In this document: positions 9,821 to 21,029 of the stretch, piece after piece | How the letters are laid out: every line of letters begins with the position of its first letter | How positions within the stretch are numbered: position 1 is the stretch's first letter | NCBI GenBank assembly: GCA_025617745.1 | Contig: CM046858.1 | Location: 53,918,545 to 53,982,544, forward strand | DNA: 64,000 nt | Reading direction: 5' to 3' | DNA from: Heliocidaris erythrogramma | Taxonomy: Eukaryota > Echinodermata > Echinoidea > Camarodonta > Echinometridae | Made by a program: the position numbers and the translations under genes | The notes under the pieces: model-generated | What the model was told of the DNA's origin: nothing | The model's database searches: none | What the model saw: only the letters and a program-made list of their open reading frames with translations

Positions 9821-12800
9821 GTAGGGCCTGCATGTCCATACATGTTCATATATTTCTGTTCAGCTTGTTAGGTGATCTGTCGTAGTCGACAGATCACCTC
9901 TTATATTCGTCAGAATTTTCTTTCTTTATTTCTTTATTATTTATTTATTTATTTTTATTTTCTGGCCCTTTCTTGTTGCAACGAAATCTCAAAAACTTTT
10001 CAGTCAATTTTCATGACATTTCCGTCAGTCATCAGGTCATATAAGGTCAAGCTCCAAAATCTTTTTCAAGGTCATCAGGTCATCGTGACGTCATCCAGGC
10101 GCCATTTTGTGAAATCACATTATCAATCATATCTTCATAACGAGTCATCAAAAATGAACCATATTTGACACACATGAACTTCAGGTCAAGGGTCAACATA
10201 AAATGTCATCAAAATCCGCGCACGCATCATGACGCGCACGTACGCGCGCGTCAAAATTTAGAAATGCTCAAAATCACTTTTTAATCAAATTAGAGTACGG
10301 TTCAGGACATTTTAAGCATTTAAAAATTTTCCGTCCGTGCGCGTCCGTGTGCGCGTTATGCGCGCGCGCAGCGCGTACATAACGTAAAAATGCCGATTTT
10401 TCGCATGGTTTGTCTTCCTGACACTATTCTTGACAATTTCCAACTATTTACAGTCATTCTCGACCTTCCATAATGCCACACGCGTGCGTCAAACTTTAAA
10501 ATTTGTGCGCGCGTCAATGGCCATTCTAATGTAAAAAGTGGTAAAAACATGCCTATCTAAAATCCGCCATAGCTCGGCAGAATGCCTGGAAACCCCCCAA
10601 TTTCTTTACATATTCTGAAAGCCTGAGAGTTGTAGATTTGAATTCATGCAGAACTTTTGCCGATCTCATGTTCTGACGTCATCCTATTTGCATATGAACT
10701 AAAAAAAAATGATTTTGAAAAAATGACGTCATCATTTTTGTATTCATTTGATAATAATTCAGTAATAGGTTGTCGATTTTCTCCCAAATTTTGATATGTT
10801 ATAGCTGAGACAATTCTCTACCAGAACAGTTTCCACTGTTTTTCATTTTGATGACGTCATCACAGTGAAATTTTCAATTAAAAACGACATGTCAGAATTT
10901 CCCCTATTTGCGTGTTATGTCTATGGAAGAGGATTTTTTTTCGAATCATGAATCTACATGACATCGTTCTTTGAGCAGTATCTCGGTTATTTTTCGTCTA
11001 TTTCCTTCCAGATTTTAATATGTTGTAGCCTGATAAATACTCTTTCTATGAGGGTTCGGTTTTTTCAATCTGATTTCAGGATCATTGTCAATTTTAAACT
11101 ACAAAATGTGATTTGAGAATCCCATTTTTCGTTTACGTGTTATCTCTATGGGAAATATTTTGGTATTTTGGTCAAAGCACTTGACTCCCATTCCGGTGAC
11201 CCAGGTTCGATCCCCGGTGGGTCCATAATTTTTTTTTTTTGGCTTCTTTTTGCCTGTCATTTTACCATCCTCTTCGACTATTATAACATAAACAATCACA
11301 AACCATGCAATAAACTGCCTTATTTTCCGTGTTATATCTATTAGAAAGTAGTGTGCAGTAGTTTGTGTATAACCCTATGGAAATTGTGATTCCCTGTCGT
11401 GTATTAGCGCTATGGGATTTATCTCCCAGTATCCTGCAATATCAAATAGTCCTATTTGATATCACGATTTCTCAAAATTGGCTTAGTCAATTATCTTCAA
11501 ATTTTTGTCAGTCATCAGTCCTAATAAGGTCAAGTTCCCGCATCTTTTTCAAGGTCATCAGATTATTGTGACGTCATCCAGGCGCCATTTTGTAAAAATC
11601 AACTTATGATCGTATCTTCTTCACGAAATGTCATCTCTCTTTCATATTTGGCATGGCTAAGGTCAATGTCATTTCAGTCATGGTCATCACCATTATCATT
11701 ATCATCATCATGATTATCATCAACATCATTATCATCATCACTGTGATGATATTCATGATGATGATGATTATCATCAGCATGATTATCATCACCAATCATC
11801 ATTATCACCATCATCATCATGATTATCATCGTCATTATATTATCATCATTATCATCACCATAATCATCATGATTATCATCAACAACACAGTATCACCATC
11901 ACTGTCATAATATTCATGATGATGATGATGATGATTATCATCCACATTATCATCATGACTGTCATGATGATATAATGATCATCATCATGATTATCATCAA
12001 CATCATTGTCATCATCACTGTCATGATGATATTCATCATGATGATGATGATTATCAACATCATCATCATCACTGTCATGATATTCATGATGATGATGATT
12101 ATCATGATCGATCATCGTCAACATTATCATCATCACTGTCATGATGATATAATGATCATTATCATCAACATCATTATCATCATCACTGTCATGATGATAT
12201 TCATGATGATGATGATTATCATCCACATCATTATCATCACCGTCATGATATAATCATCATCATGATGATTATCATCAACATCATTATCATTACTGTCATG
12301 ATGATATTCATGATGATGATGATGATTATCATCAACATCATTATCATCATTGTCATGATATCCACGAATCATCCAAAATTCATGTTCACACACTTTATGC
12401 CCCATTGAACGAAAGGGGGCGCTATTTCACTAAAATATGTAGTAGCTACAGCCTACGAATTGAAAATGCTAGGAAAAGGCTGAAGTCATAAAAATCTTGA
12501 TTAGATTCATTATAATGAATGTCATCGTGATATCAACGTCATCTTTCACATTATCATTTTGTCATTCGTCTTCGTCAAAAATATCAAGATCAAGACAGAT
12601 CACCTAATTCGTCTTCAGTGACGAATTCAATGTCTAGTTATACATCTATCTCAAAGTTGTGTGCTCCATTCCAGAAAAGATTTCCCCTTACAACATTGAG
12701 TTTGACAAGGAATTCATGTAATATGAATTAAGTTTTAGTTCTGCAGTTATAAAAGCTTTCAAATGTAGAAACTTTCTTTAGAAAGATAAGTAGATCCCCC

Positions 12801-15800
12801 TATCAATGCTTTTGATGGACAATCTGAAGATGTGCCTGTACATGTACATGTAAATGTATGCATCTCATTAAGTAATTAGAAACAAAACTCTGTTTACCTG
12901 ACGTATATATTGTAGGCTGAACTTGGAAGATCGGGGAGAATAAAAAAAGTTTTTTGTTAAGTAGTTAACTTTCCATAAGTAAAATCTGTTGGAACCATAA
13001 AAAATAGTTCAACTTATGCAAAATTCGACTTAGGAAATTATGTAAATAGCACCTGTTTTGCATAGTTTGGTAAAAAAATTGTTTGACTTAGGTAAAAAGT
13101 TTGACTTATGTGACTTTGAGTTTAATATGCAATGTTAACTCTATTAGAAACAAAACATGTTAACCTGTCACTGTGTGATGATAGTGCAGGTTATATTATG
13201 ATCAAGTAGGTTTGTTCTGATTTGTTTTTTTATCACAATGGTTGTATGACAGGATTAGTTGATGAGTGCAAGTGCTTCTACTGTGATGGAGGCCTGAAGA
13301 ACTGGGAACCGTCAGACGAACCATGGGCGGAGCACGCCAAGTGGTTCCCGAGATGCGAATGGCTCATCCAGCAGCGAGGGCTGACATTCATTACTCATGT
13401 GCAGCAGGTCAATCCTCCGCCCATCAGCTCTCCTGTGAGTAGCCTTAATAAATATCAACAGTTCTCTGAACAGACATAAATTTACTGTACGCAGGGTTGT
13501 GAAAACAACCTTGGTGCTAATCCTAAGTTTAGGGGGATTTCAGAAGAAGAAGAAAAAAAATACCAAGGGGAAAATTCTCCTGGACAAGGGTGCCAACAAG
13601 GGTAATACATGTACATGTATATCAGTGGATACTTTGAACAAACAAAATTCCTAATTGGTCATCCCAGCTCCCAAACCATCCCTTTATTTTTCACTCAAGT
13701 TTGGACCAAGAGTAAACAATTAAATTTCTGCAGAGAAGTTGAGACTTTGTACATGTATATGTAGGCCTCTTCAGGTTGTGAAGTAACAGTTTTTATCAGT
13801 GGTGTCATGCCCCTGATGTATACCTAAAGTCATTGTGAGTCTCTTCTAAGTGCTAAAGATTATATTTGTTTTCTTTATTTGTGTGTATATATTCATATCA
13901 GTTAGGGCATATTCCATCTCCCATTGCTATTGTGTTTATTTCTATGTCTACCATTGATGCATGTTTTATGGTTTGTGTTGCATTTGGTAAAAAAATAATT
14001 GCAAAAGAATAATTGAAAAGAATAGTCCATGATGGCAAAGCTAGTACATGTATGTCTATATCCCTTGATGTTCAGTATTAAAAGAGAATGCTTTGTCATT
14101 GATCACCAAAGTTATGCATTTTACATTTATTGTTTTTCAAAACATTAAGTCTGTAGGATTAACACTTAAATCAACTTTCAAAAAGTAAATATGTTTTGAC
14201 TGATTTTTACATATGTGGGGATACATATATACATGTATGACATTATTATTAACAAACTTATATACTTGTACATGTATAGTACATGTAGCAAGCTTGACTC
14301 TATAGAGATCCTGATTGAACATGAACTTAAGATTTCCCTCTTAACTTCCTGAAACCATTCTAGAAATAATTTTGATACCTTGTAGATGGTTTCAACATTT
14401 AAGTTCCCCATTATATCTTGGAACTCTTTGAAACTCTTGTAGGGCACAAAAAGTTCAACACAAGGCAAGAGTGAGCAGGATTTTGCCGGGACAGGCCGTC
14501 ATAATTACGTTGAGGTACGTCCTGGAGTGTGCCTGCTGTGAAAATGATAGATTTGTGACTTGCCTTCCTGTTCTTAATAAAGCTGCATGAGCTCATGATA
14601 ATTTAAAGTACAACACTGTAGACTAGAGATGGTGGAATAAGAGGGAAATCCTAACATGTTCAAAAAATTCACTAACAACATCAGTGCTTGTGTACATGTA
14701 ACTTTGTGACTAATGTCATTGTCCAAGAATTACTCAGGGCACTTTTTTCTAACAATTATTTTTTCCCCCCTTTTTTGTACAAATAATGTCAATGAATTAG
14801 GGTAAGAGCTTTCTCATTTTTTTGTTCGATTGTGATAATGTGATGTCTGACTTAATTGTTTTATTAATGGTTGGCAGCAATGGTCAGTGGCATAGCTTGG
14901 TTTCAGTCATGGAGAGGATAGGGGTAGGCTCCAGTTTGACAAGGTGCATCAATTGAATGTTGAGGGAAAATGCCTTTTGAAGGCGGGGAGGGGATGGTTG
15001 GTGCATTTAATTTTAGGTATAAAATTTGCTTTTTGTTATTTGGTTGTTGGTCAAGCTTCCTCTCTACATACATGTACAATGTACATGTACCTGTATGCCC
15101 TATACCCACACCACTGGTAATTTTAACAAATTACATTTGACTATTTTCTTTTTTCCTTTGCTATTTGATTGATGGTCAAGCCCTACTTTCTACATGTATG
15201 CCATGAAGCTATGCCACTGGTGATTTTAACAAATCACATGCTTGTGACAACTAAGTAAATATGAAAATCCCCTAACATTTTTTGACCATCAAATGTATAC
15301 ATGTAGGTGTAGTTTATTTAATGATAACTCTACATGTACATGCCATGCCAGACACCTTGGTGAAACATACCAACCAAGTATTCTAGATTGGGGATATTTC
15401 TTTTTCTTCTTTCTGCAAAATTAATTATCAGGACCTCTTTGTAGCTTAAAGAAGAATGACATTTTGGTTGTGTCCTATGGAATTTGATCCTTTTTCCTGC
15501 TTCCTCATGAGCAGGACTTTCAAAACTGTTGACTGTGCAAACTTGTTTGTAGAAAAACTTAGTGATGTAATGACTTGTAGTCTCATGTTTTTAAAACAAT
15601 ATTCATCACTAATCGTGTAAATTTTATGACATTTTTTCTAGCCTCTACACTTCACACCCCCAACATTTGGAACAGAAGAGCCATACTCCCAGGTTCAGCC
15701 ACCCCACAGCTTTCAAGCTATGTACCAGGAGAGGCTACCCCAAGCTTCGTCTAAGCCATCTCCACCTCTGAACAGGCCAAAAAAGGAGATGACCATTGAT

Positions 15801-18800
15801 GAAGAAAAAGCAGCGGCACATCGAGAGTTTAATGCCAGGAAAAAGGAGCCGGAAGCTGCAGCCGAAGTTAACTTCAGACCAAAGCCAAAGAAGCTAGAGG
15901 CAGCAGAGCCATCTGCTTTAAAATCAAAACTGGCAGATGAACAGAGCAGTGCCACTTGTAAGTCATTTGCCTGCTTGTCCATTCGTAATGTTAGATTGAG
16001 TGAATAAAACCTACGTGTAAAATGAAAGATAAAGCACCTTTTGGAATTTTACTTCATTAACATTACATTATTTTAAGGGCACAGAAAAATAAAAGATGTG
16101 ATATCCAGAGTTGTGTCAAAATATACCAATCTTCTAGTGTATTAGGTTTGCTGTAGGGATCTTTGATCTAAAATATATATCTGGGGTGGTAATAGGGCCT
16201 TCTAGTAAAGTACAAGTATGTGTATACAATGTATGTACTTGATACATTGTTCTGTTAATCATTGACTGCATTATCATATCAGTCCATGAAAGAACTGAGA
16301 TACTGAATGCATTATATTTTGTGCAAATGTTTTGTGTTCTGCAGTACACATGCTTTCTAATTCTAACCACAGATTAGGTTTGTGGTATCATCTATCTCGA
16401 ACATACTGCCATTAGATTATGTAGGATTTATGGCTTAGCTGTTTGCTTATACAATGTAGAAAGTGTTTCCTTATTTTTTTAATTTGACTGATTGAATTGT
16501 GCAGACATGTAGTCTAAAATATTACCCCAAAAACCATCTTATTAACTTTAATTTAAAGTGTGTTACAAGATGATTTTGCCCTTATTTGTGCATATACATG
16601 TACCTGCACCTTGTTCATTTTCAGTGTCCATATACCAAACTTTTATAGAAGAAAGGTGACTGAATATTGTGCATACATATCAACACATTTCCTTTTGTTT
16701 TCATTGAAAATTTCCATTTGAATATTAGTGAGGGGCTTTAATAACCCTTTCGAGACAATTGACCACATTTTGTGGTTCGGCGCAATAGCTTTTGATTCAG
16801 AGCCCTAAAAATATACCAGATGCATGAGTAGAAAGAGCAAACATTTCTGCACACACTGTGTCTATTTTTGTTGGATGACCATATTGCATTTGGTGCCAGG
16901 AATTTAAAAAAGGAGAATAAGCTTTAAGTTCCTTAAATTGGCAACACATTGAGCAGTTCAAAATCATTGTTTTTTTATCCAAATTTGCCATTTTTCCAAA
17001 TTTACGACGAAGTCTATAACCATGTATATTGTTTTCAGTGACATCTTTATTAGAACCATGTAGCACTAAAAGAAAACTTATCGTTGCCAATTTGAAGAAC
17101 AAAATGATCAATTTATCCCTTAAATAATTCTTGTCATGAAAGGCATAGTACATGTATGTATCTGCCCTTTTCACCCCACCAGCTTCTATTGATGACTTCA
17201 TGGAAAGCCCTACTACTCTGATGGCTGTTGAAATGGGGTACCACCCTGACTTGATCCGTTACGTTGTCACCAAGCACTTTCGGAAGACAGGTCAAGACTT
17301 TTCTACTGCCGATGATCTCCTTGAATCTATCTGGGAAGCGCAGGGTCAGGGTGTTGACACGACACTGAGCGTAGGAAAAGCTACAGGCGGCCATGATGTA
17401 GAGTACCTTAGGAAACCCCCTAAGGAATTGGAGTCTGCCTCGTCTATGGCATCAAAAATGGTAGATATCCAGGTATGTGTGCAAGCTACTCTTCTATGTG
17501 CATGTATGTAGTATTCATCTCATTTGTGCTGATAACCCTTTCAAGACAATTGATCACTTTTTGTGGTTTGGCTCAATAACTTTTGATTCAGAGCTCTAAA
17601 AAATATACCAGATGCATGAATAGAAAGAGCAAAAATTTCTGCACATACTATGTCCTTTTTTGTTGCATTACCATATTGAGTTTGATGCCAGGAATTTAAA
17701 AAACAAGAATAAGCTTTAAAATCCTAAGTTAGCAACACATTGAGAGGTTCAAAATCAATGTTTTTTTAATCAAAATTGGCAATTTTTTAAACTTTTCGAC
17801 AAAATTCTTAGCCATATATATTGTTTTTGAAGACTTATTAGAACCAAGTAGCACTCAAAGAAAATATTATTGTTGCCAATTTGAAGAACAAAATGTGATC
17901 AATTTAGCCCTTTAATAATTCCTGTCCTGGAAGGGATCAAAACAAAGTCATCTGCATACAACAGCTTCCATAGCACTTCTTTCTTTACTGATTTTCAGAA
18001 AAAAAATCAACCAGAATAGTGAACAAACTGAACATTTCTTTCACTTCTTTAGTTCTTTGATATTACTGTGGTATGAAAATAAGTGCTCTTTAACAGTTGT
18101 GGGATAGGCCTGAATCATTTTAGTTTCAGATTGGAAAGAAAGATTTAATAGTATTCTGCTACACAATCTTCCTTAAACTTCCTAATATTGACATAAACTA
18201 TATCTGATTCAGGATAATGCAAATATAGCAAATTGGACTTATGTGATAATCAGCTGACTCTTTATGTCACATCAATATAGATAACGAAACAGTCGCATGA
18301 TATTTGTCCTTTCATCTTTATTATCTTGTTCTTTAGAGTCCAATATTTCATGAGTAACTTAATGTAAATTTATTTCTCTTCTGATTTTGTAGGCAGAAAA
18401 ACTAGCAGGACTCAGCATCCATGATGAACCCAGACAGCAAATGAACTCCTCTCCAAGGACTGTAGCTTCAGCCACTCCCATTGGTAGCCTTAGACCTCAA
18501 ATATGTAAGTGTTCTTGGACTAGGAATTCTCTCCCACGTAAATTTTTTTTGAGGACTAAGCTTCTCCTCTTGGGCTAGGTTGGTGGACAGGTTAATCATT
18601 TCCTGGCAAGTGATGGGGGACATCATTTGCAGGGGGTGAGTTGACATATATGGTGCAGTGTTTATTTTGTCAAACATAGGGTTAGGGTTCCAGTAAGCCA
18701 GTTCGTTATTAGATCATGGTACAAATGACTATGAAATGACCCCAATTTTTACGCGCACACCCATCTGTTTTAATGGATGCGCTACTTGTTTAACACGGAA

Positions 18801-20440
18801 GATCATGCTGGTGGGCGCATCATGGTGCGTACAATATGAAACTGTATAGAGATCAATTGTACTCGGTATAAATGACCTTTATCTGCACATGCGCAAATCG
18901 TAATTACAAACTGGCTTATTGGGGTGGAGGTTAGGTTTAGGTTTAGGATTAGGGATAGTGTTGGATCTAGGGTTGAAGGTGAGAATTTGATTTGTGTAGG
19001 AGATTGACCACGGAGCAATTGTTCTGGAGCATGCGCCGTACAACCTTTGCAGGGCTATCGCTTAACTTTATTGGGGTTGTCATCTCTGCATTCAATTTCC
19101 TACACTATAACCACATTCCTAAACAACCCTGGATCAGCCAAACCTGATCTAATCATCTAAACCTAACCCTGATCTTACATTGTTTACAAAATAAATAAAA
19201 GTCCGTACAAAGGTCAGCGTTTCACCAACTGTTTAGTCAGTGATTTTTACCGACAACTGTTATAAGCTACTGAAATCCTTGCATCTGATTGGCTGAGAGC
19301 AAATTTGTCAGTAAAAATAACTGAAAAGACACTTGATGAAATGCTCCCCAGGTCAACTGCCTGTTTGGTAACCTAGAAAATATGTAGGCTTCCAGTTTGA
19401 AGGTACATTCTGTCTACATTGCTTCTCTCCACCCAGGTGTTCAATGGGTAATGGGTAGGATGCGAAAAGTCATTGTGGTTTGATCAGTGTTGCGAGCATC
19501 TGTAGAAAAGCGCCTGGCTGGAATGCTCCCCAGGGATTAATACATTTTGTTTGAGCAAGCCATGAATATTATGACCGGGTGATGATACGTCTGTAAAGCG
19601 CTTATGTCATGATAGATCTATATGGCAGACACTTTTTTGATTTGTTTTTTGTTTGTTTTGGAATTTCTTTTCTAGTCGATTCCTTTAATGTGCCCCTCCA
19701 AGCATCTAAGACTCAATATTTTTCAAGGAACCTGCAGACTCAACAAGCTTTGCTTTTTATGCAGGTTCCTTCATATTTCACCTACATTATTTTAATGTCT
19801 TGCTTAATTTTAACTAGCTCATTGATGTATCATTTATACAAATGTTCATGCCATATGACTCACTTATTTACCGTTAAATTGTTTAATATTTGTACTTTTA
19901 TGTTATGTGAATTGTGAAATATGAAAATAAATATTATGTTATTATTGTTAAATAGTAGTCATTCACAGTGGATTGTGTGAGAATATGTAGTAACCACTTG
20001 GCCACAAAGGCAGTTGTTTAGGTTTAACCCTAAGGGATTTCAGGCTGTCCGACAAGATGTTATTTACTCAATTGCAAATTTGTACATAAGAGATTGGACG
20101 TTGTAAGTTTGCGATTGTTGAAAGGATTTCACTTGCCATCCATTTTAATAATTCACAACTCTTCCTAGGATTGGAAACTGAAATATAATCAAACATCTGT
20201 TTCCATTTTGCCATAATGATTCATGTCTATCTTTCACTTCCTGCAGCGGTATCAAGTGGCAGTTCAGACCAGAGCTATCTTGATAAACAGCTGTGTAAAA
20301 TCTGTCTGGATAATGAACTCAGCACTGTCTTCCTGCCATGTAAACATCTTGCAACATGCAGTGAGTGCGCCGCTAAGGTCAGCGAGTGTCCGATGTGCAG
20401 GCGACCAATCATTGATTCTCTTACTATCTACATGCCATAG
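8584..20440 (+). CDS. XIAP-like: Inhibitor of apoptosis protein, BIR-BIR-BIR-UBA-RING (XIAP-like)
   Basis: Six exons (8584-9820, 13253-13434, 15642-15957, 17183-17472, 18393-18504, 20247-20440) join to 2,331 nt, 776 residues plus stop; all introns are GT-AG and every phase agrees. Three BIR domains at about residues 87-155, 244-312 and 379-450 keep the zinc ligands (C125, C128, H145, C152; C281, C284, H301, C308; C420, C423, H440, C447). A UBA domain lies near 589-630 (MGY at 596-598) and a C3HC4 RING at 729-763 (C729, C732, C744, H746, C750, C753, C760, C763), ending TIYMP. BIR3 has the GGL...W...W groove pattern used to bind IAP-binding motifs. With three BIRs, UBA and RING but no CARD, the architecture is that of XIAP: cytosolic caspase binding plus E3 ubiquitin ligase activity. 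The specific orthologue is inferred. The in-frame TAA just before the ATG supports the start. Confidence 0.93.
9988..10120 (+). repeat. Intron repeat copy 1
   Basis: A 130-bp sequence with GTCAGTCATC, AAGGTCAAG and TGACGTCATCCAGGCGCCAT, repeated in the same orientation at 11469-11600. Unrelated to the IAP exons. Confidence 0.75.
11171..11225 (+). repeat. tRNA-like 3' half (SINE-type or tRNA relic)
   Basis: The sequence contains a pol III B-box-like T arm (CCAGGTTCGATCCCCGG, one mismatch in the stem) followed by an acceptor-like GTGGGTCCA and, a few bases on, a T run at 11229-11240 that could act as a terminator. A matching 5' half with D arm is not evident, so a functional tRNA is unlikely; a tRNA-derived SINE piece is more likely. 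Confidence 0.4.
11469..11600 (+). repeat. Intron repeat copy 2
   Basis: Second, diverged copy of the repeat at 9988-10120, about 1.48 kb downstream in the same orientation; both end in TGACGTCATCCAGGCGCCAT followed by TTTGT. Confidence 0.75.
11678..12362. repeat. 685-bp TCA/ATC trinucleotide microsatellite
   Basis: Interrupted ATC/GAT repeats with periodic CACTGTCATGATGATAT-like interruptions, so it behaves partly as a higher-order repeat of roughly 100 bp. The His/Asp-rich or Ile/Met-rich frames on both strands come from the repeat. Confidence 0.9.
13253..13434 (+). CDS. XIAP-like: IAP exon 2: remainder of BIR3
   Basis: The acceptor is TATGACAG (weak pyrimidine tract) and the donor is GTGAGT. 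The exon enters in phase 1 and leaves in phase 0. It completes BIR3 with CFYCDGGLKNW and EHAKWFPRCEWL, giving all four zinc ligands and the conserved Trp residues of an IAP-binding-motif pocket. It ends in a Pro/Ser-rich linker (VNPPPISSP). Confidence 0.93.
13435..15641 (+). other. IAP intron 2, no embedded gene seen
   Basis: AT-rich intron with many ACATGTA palindromes (for example 13607-13620, 15060-15090). Short frames on the minus strand have no domain. No transposon ends recognised. Confidence 0.6.
15642..15957 (+). CDS. XIAP-like: IAP exon 3: charged Pro/Lys-rich linker
   Basis: Bounded by acceptor TTTTTTCTAG and donor GTAAGT, phase 0 in and phase 1 out, coding residues 474 to 578 plus one base. 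It contains no domain: an aromatic/Pro-rich first third, then a Lys/Glu/Ala-rich stretch (about 515-570) likely to be disordered or helical. It links BIR3 to the UBA domain. The continuous frame and phase agreement with both neighbours support it as coding. Confidence 0.85.
16741..17142 (+). repeat. 400-bp direct repeat, copy upstream of UBA exon
   Basis: Begins ATAACCCTTTCGAGACAATT and is repeated, with perhaps 15% divergence by eye, at 17532-17934. Its 3' end is 40 bp before the UBA exon. Confidence 0.85.
17183..17472 (+). CDS. XIAP-like: IAP exon 4: UBA domain
   Basis: Acceptor CACCCCACCAG and donor GTATGT; phase 1 in, phase 0 out. Residues 589-630 form a UBA domain (AVEMGY, then a TGQDFSTADDLLESI helix), the position seen in IAPs, where the UBA binds ubiquitin chains. 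The exon is flanked on both sides by a 400-bp direct repeat (16741-17142 and 17532-17934). Confidence 0.9.
17532..17934 (+). repeat. 400-bp direct repeat, copy downstream of UBA exon
   Basis: Begins ATAACCCTTTCAAGACAATT, in intron 4. Same orientation and length as the upstream copy, so the UBA exon sits between homologous direct repeats. Confidence 0.85.
18393..18504 (+). CDS. XIAP-like: IAP exon 5: UBA-RING linker
   Basis: Acceptor GATTTTGTAG and donor GTAAGT; phase 0 in, phase 1 out. Codes 37 residues beginning AEKLAGLSIHDEP, a Ser/Pro/Thr-rich linker without a domain. The call rests on splice sites and phase agreement, so confidence is slightly below that of the domain-bearing exons. Confidence 0.82.
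19211..19352. mobile_element. MITE copy A (GCGTTTCAYCA family)
   Basis: In IAP intron 5. Shares a long core with 24575-24700 (CCGACAACTGTTATAAGCTA, CATCTGATTGGCTGAGAGCA, TTGTCAGTAAAAAT) and inverted ends CAGCGTTTCACC / GATGAAATGCTCCCC. Its left end lacks the GGGGA seen in copy B. Confidence 0.75.
20247..20440 (+). CDS. XIAP-like: IAP exon 6: C-terminal RING finger and stop
   Basis: Acceptor CACTTCCTGCAG, phase 1. The exon codes CKICLD, PCKHLATCSEC and CPMCRRPI, a complete C3HC4 RING, followed by a short tail ending IYMP and a TAG stop. In IAPs the RING dimerises, recruits E2 enzymes and drives ubiquitination of itself, caspases and partners; the hydrophobic tail after the last Cys helps dimerisation. 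Nothing is missing from the zinc ligands. Confidence 0.93.
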
Positions 20441-21029
20441 TGGAAGACGGGAGAAAGTAATTTGGTAGATGTTTGCAACAAAAGTTTATATCTTGAAAAA
20501 GAAAAAATAATAATAATGTGTGTCTATTTCCTAATTCTCTTCTCATATACATGTACATGTATTGTTAAATATTGAATCTGTCATTCTCTTTAGATATACA
20601 TGTATATATTAGAAAGTTCATAAGTGTAGGTGTTACAAATGAATGTTAATATTCTTAAAACACAAGTGAAATTACAGCGGCTATCAGAATAGCTACGTAT
20701 AAATCATTCATGTATAACTACAACTTAAATATTAAATTAAAAGTATTGAATATAGGTGTGTTGATGTCTGTATGCATTTGAACTGAAAAAAAAACCCTGA
20801 TGTTGCTCCCACCTTGTCTAAACATTTAAGAAATAAGTTACACATTACCGTATCATGCATATATATATCTCTAGGTAAGTTAACAAATGTGTATTATAAG
20901 AAAATGAAGGAGAATGTACTTCTATGTTGAAATATTATTTAGCACCAACAGCCTGTAGTTAACTAGAATATTAATTTGAAAAGACGAGATCACGAGTATG
21001 AATGTTGATATTAACAAATATTGAATAAA
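20441..21029 (+). other. Probable IAP 3' UTR with AATAAA signal
   Basis: After the TAG stop the sequence is AT-rich and non-coding. The first canonical AATAAA I find is at 21024-21029, with an ATTAAA variant near 20732. Either could direct polyadenylation; transcript data would decide. Confidence 0.4.

Larger units (their letters stand above)
9868..12607. mobile_element. Repeat block filling IAP intron 1
   Basis: TTAGGTGATCTGTC at 9868-9881 and its complement GACAGATCACCTAA at 12594-12607 bracket most of intron 1; the left end adds a second palindrome (GACAGATCACC at 9888-9898). Inside are two copies of a 130-bp repeat, GC-rich CGCGCACG-type DNA near 10200-10510, a tRNA-like sequence and a long TCA microsatellite. 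The 14-bp ends may delimit one composite element, but no target duplication was found, so the unit is provisional. Confidence 0.45.

Noticed and set aside
11653..12405. His/Asp-rich and Ile/Met-rich reading frames on both strands
   Set aside because: They are translations of the TCA/ATC microsatellite in IAP intron 1; they disappear where the repeat ends.
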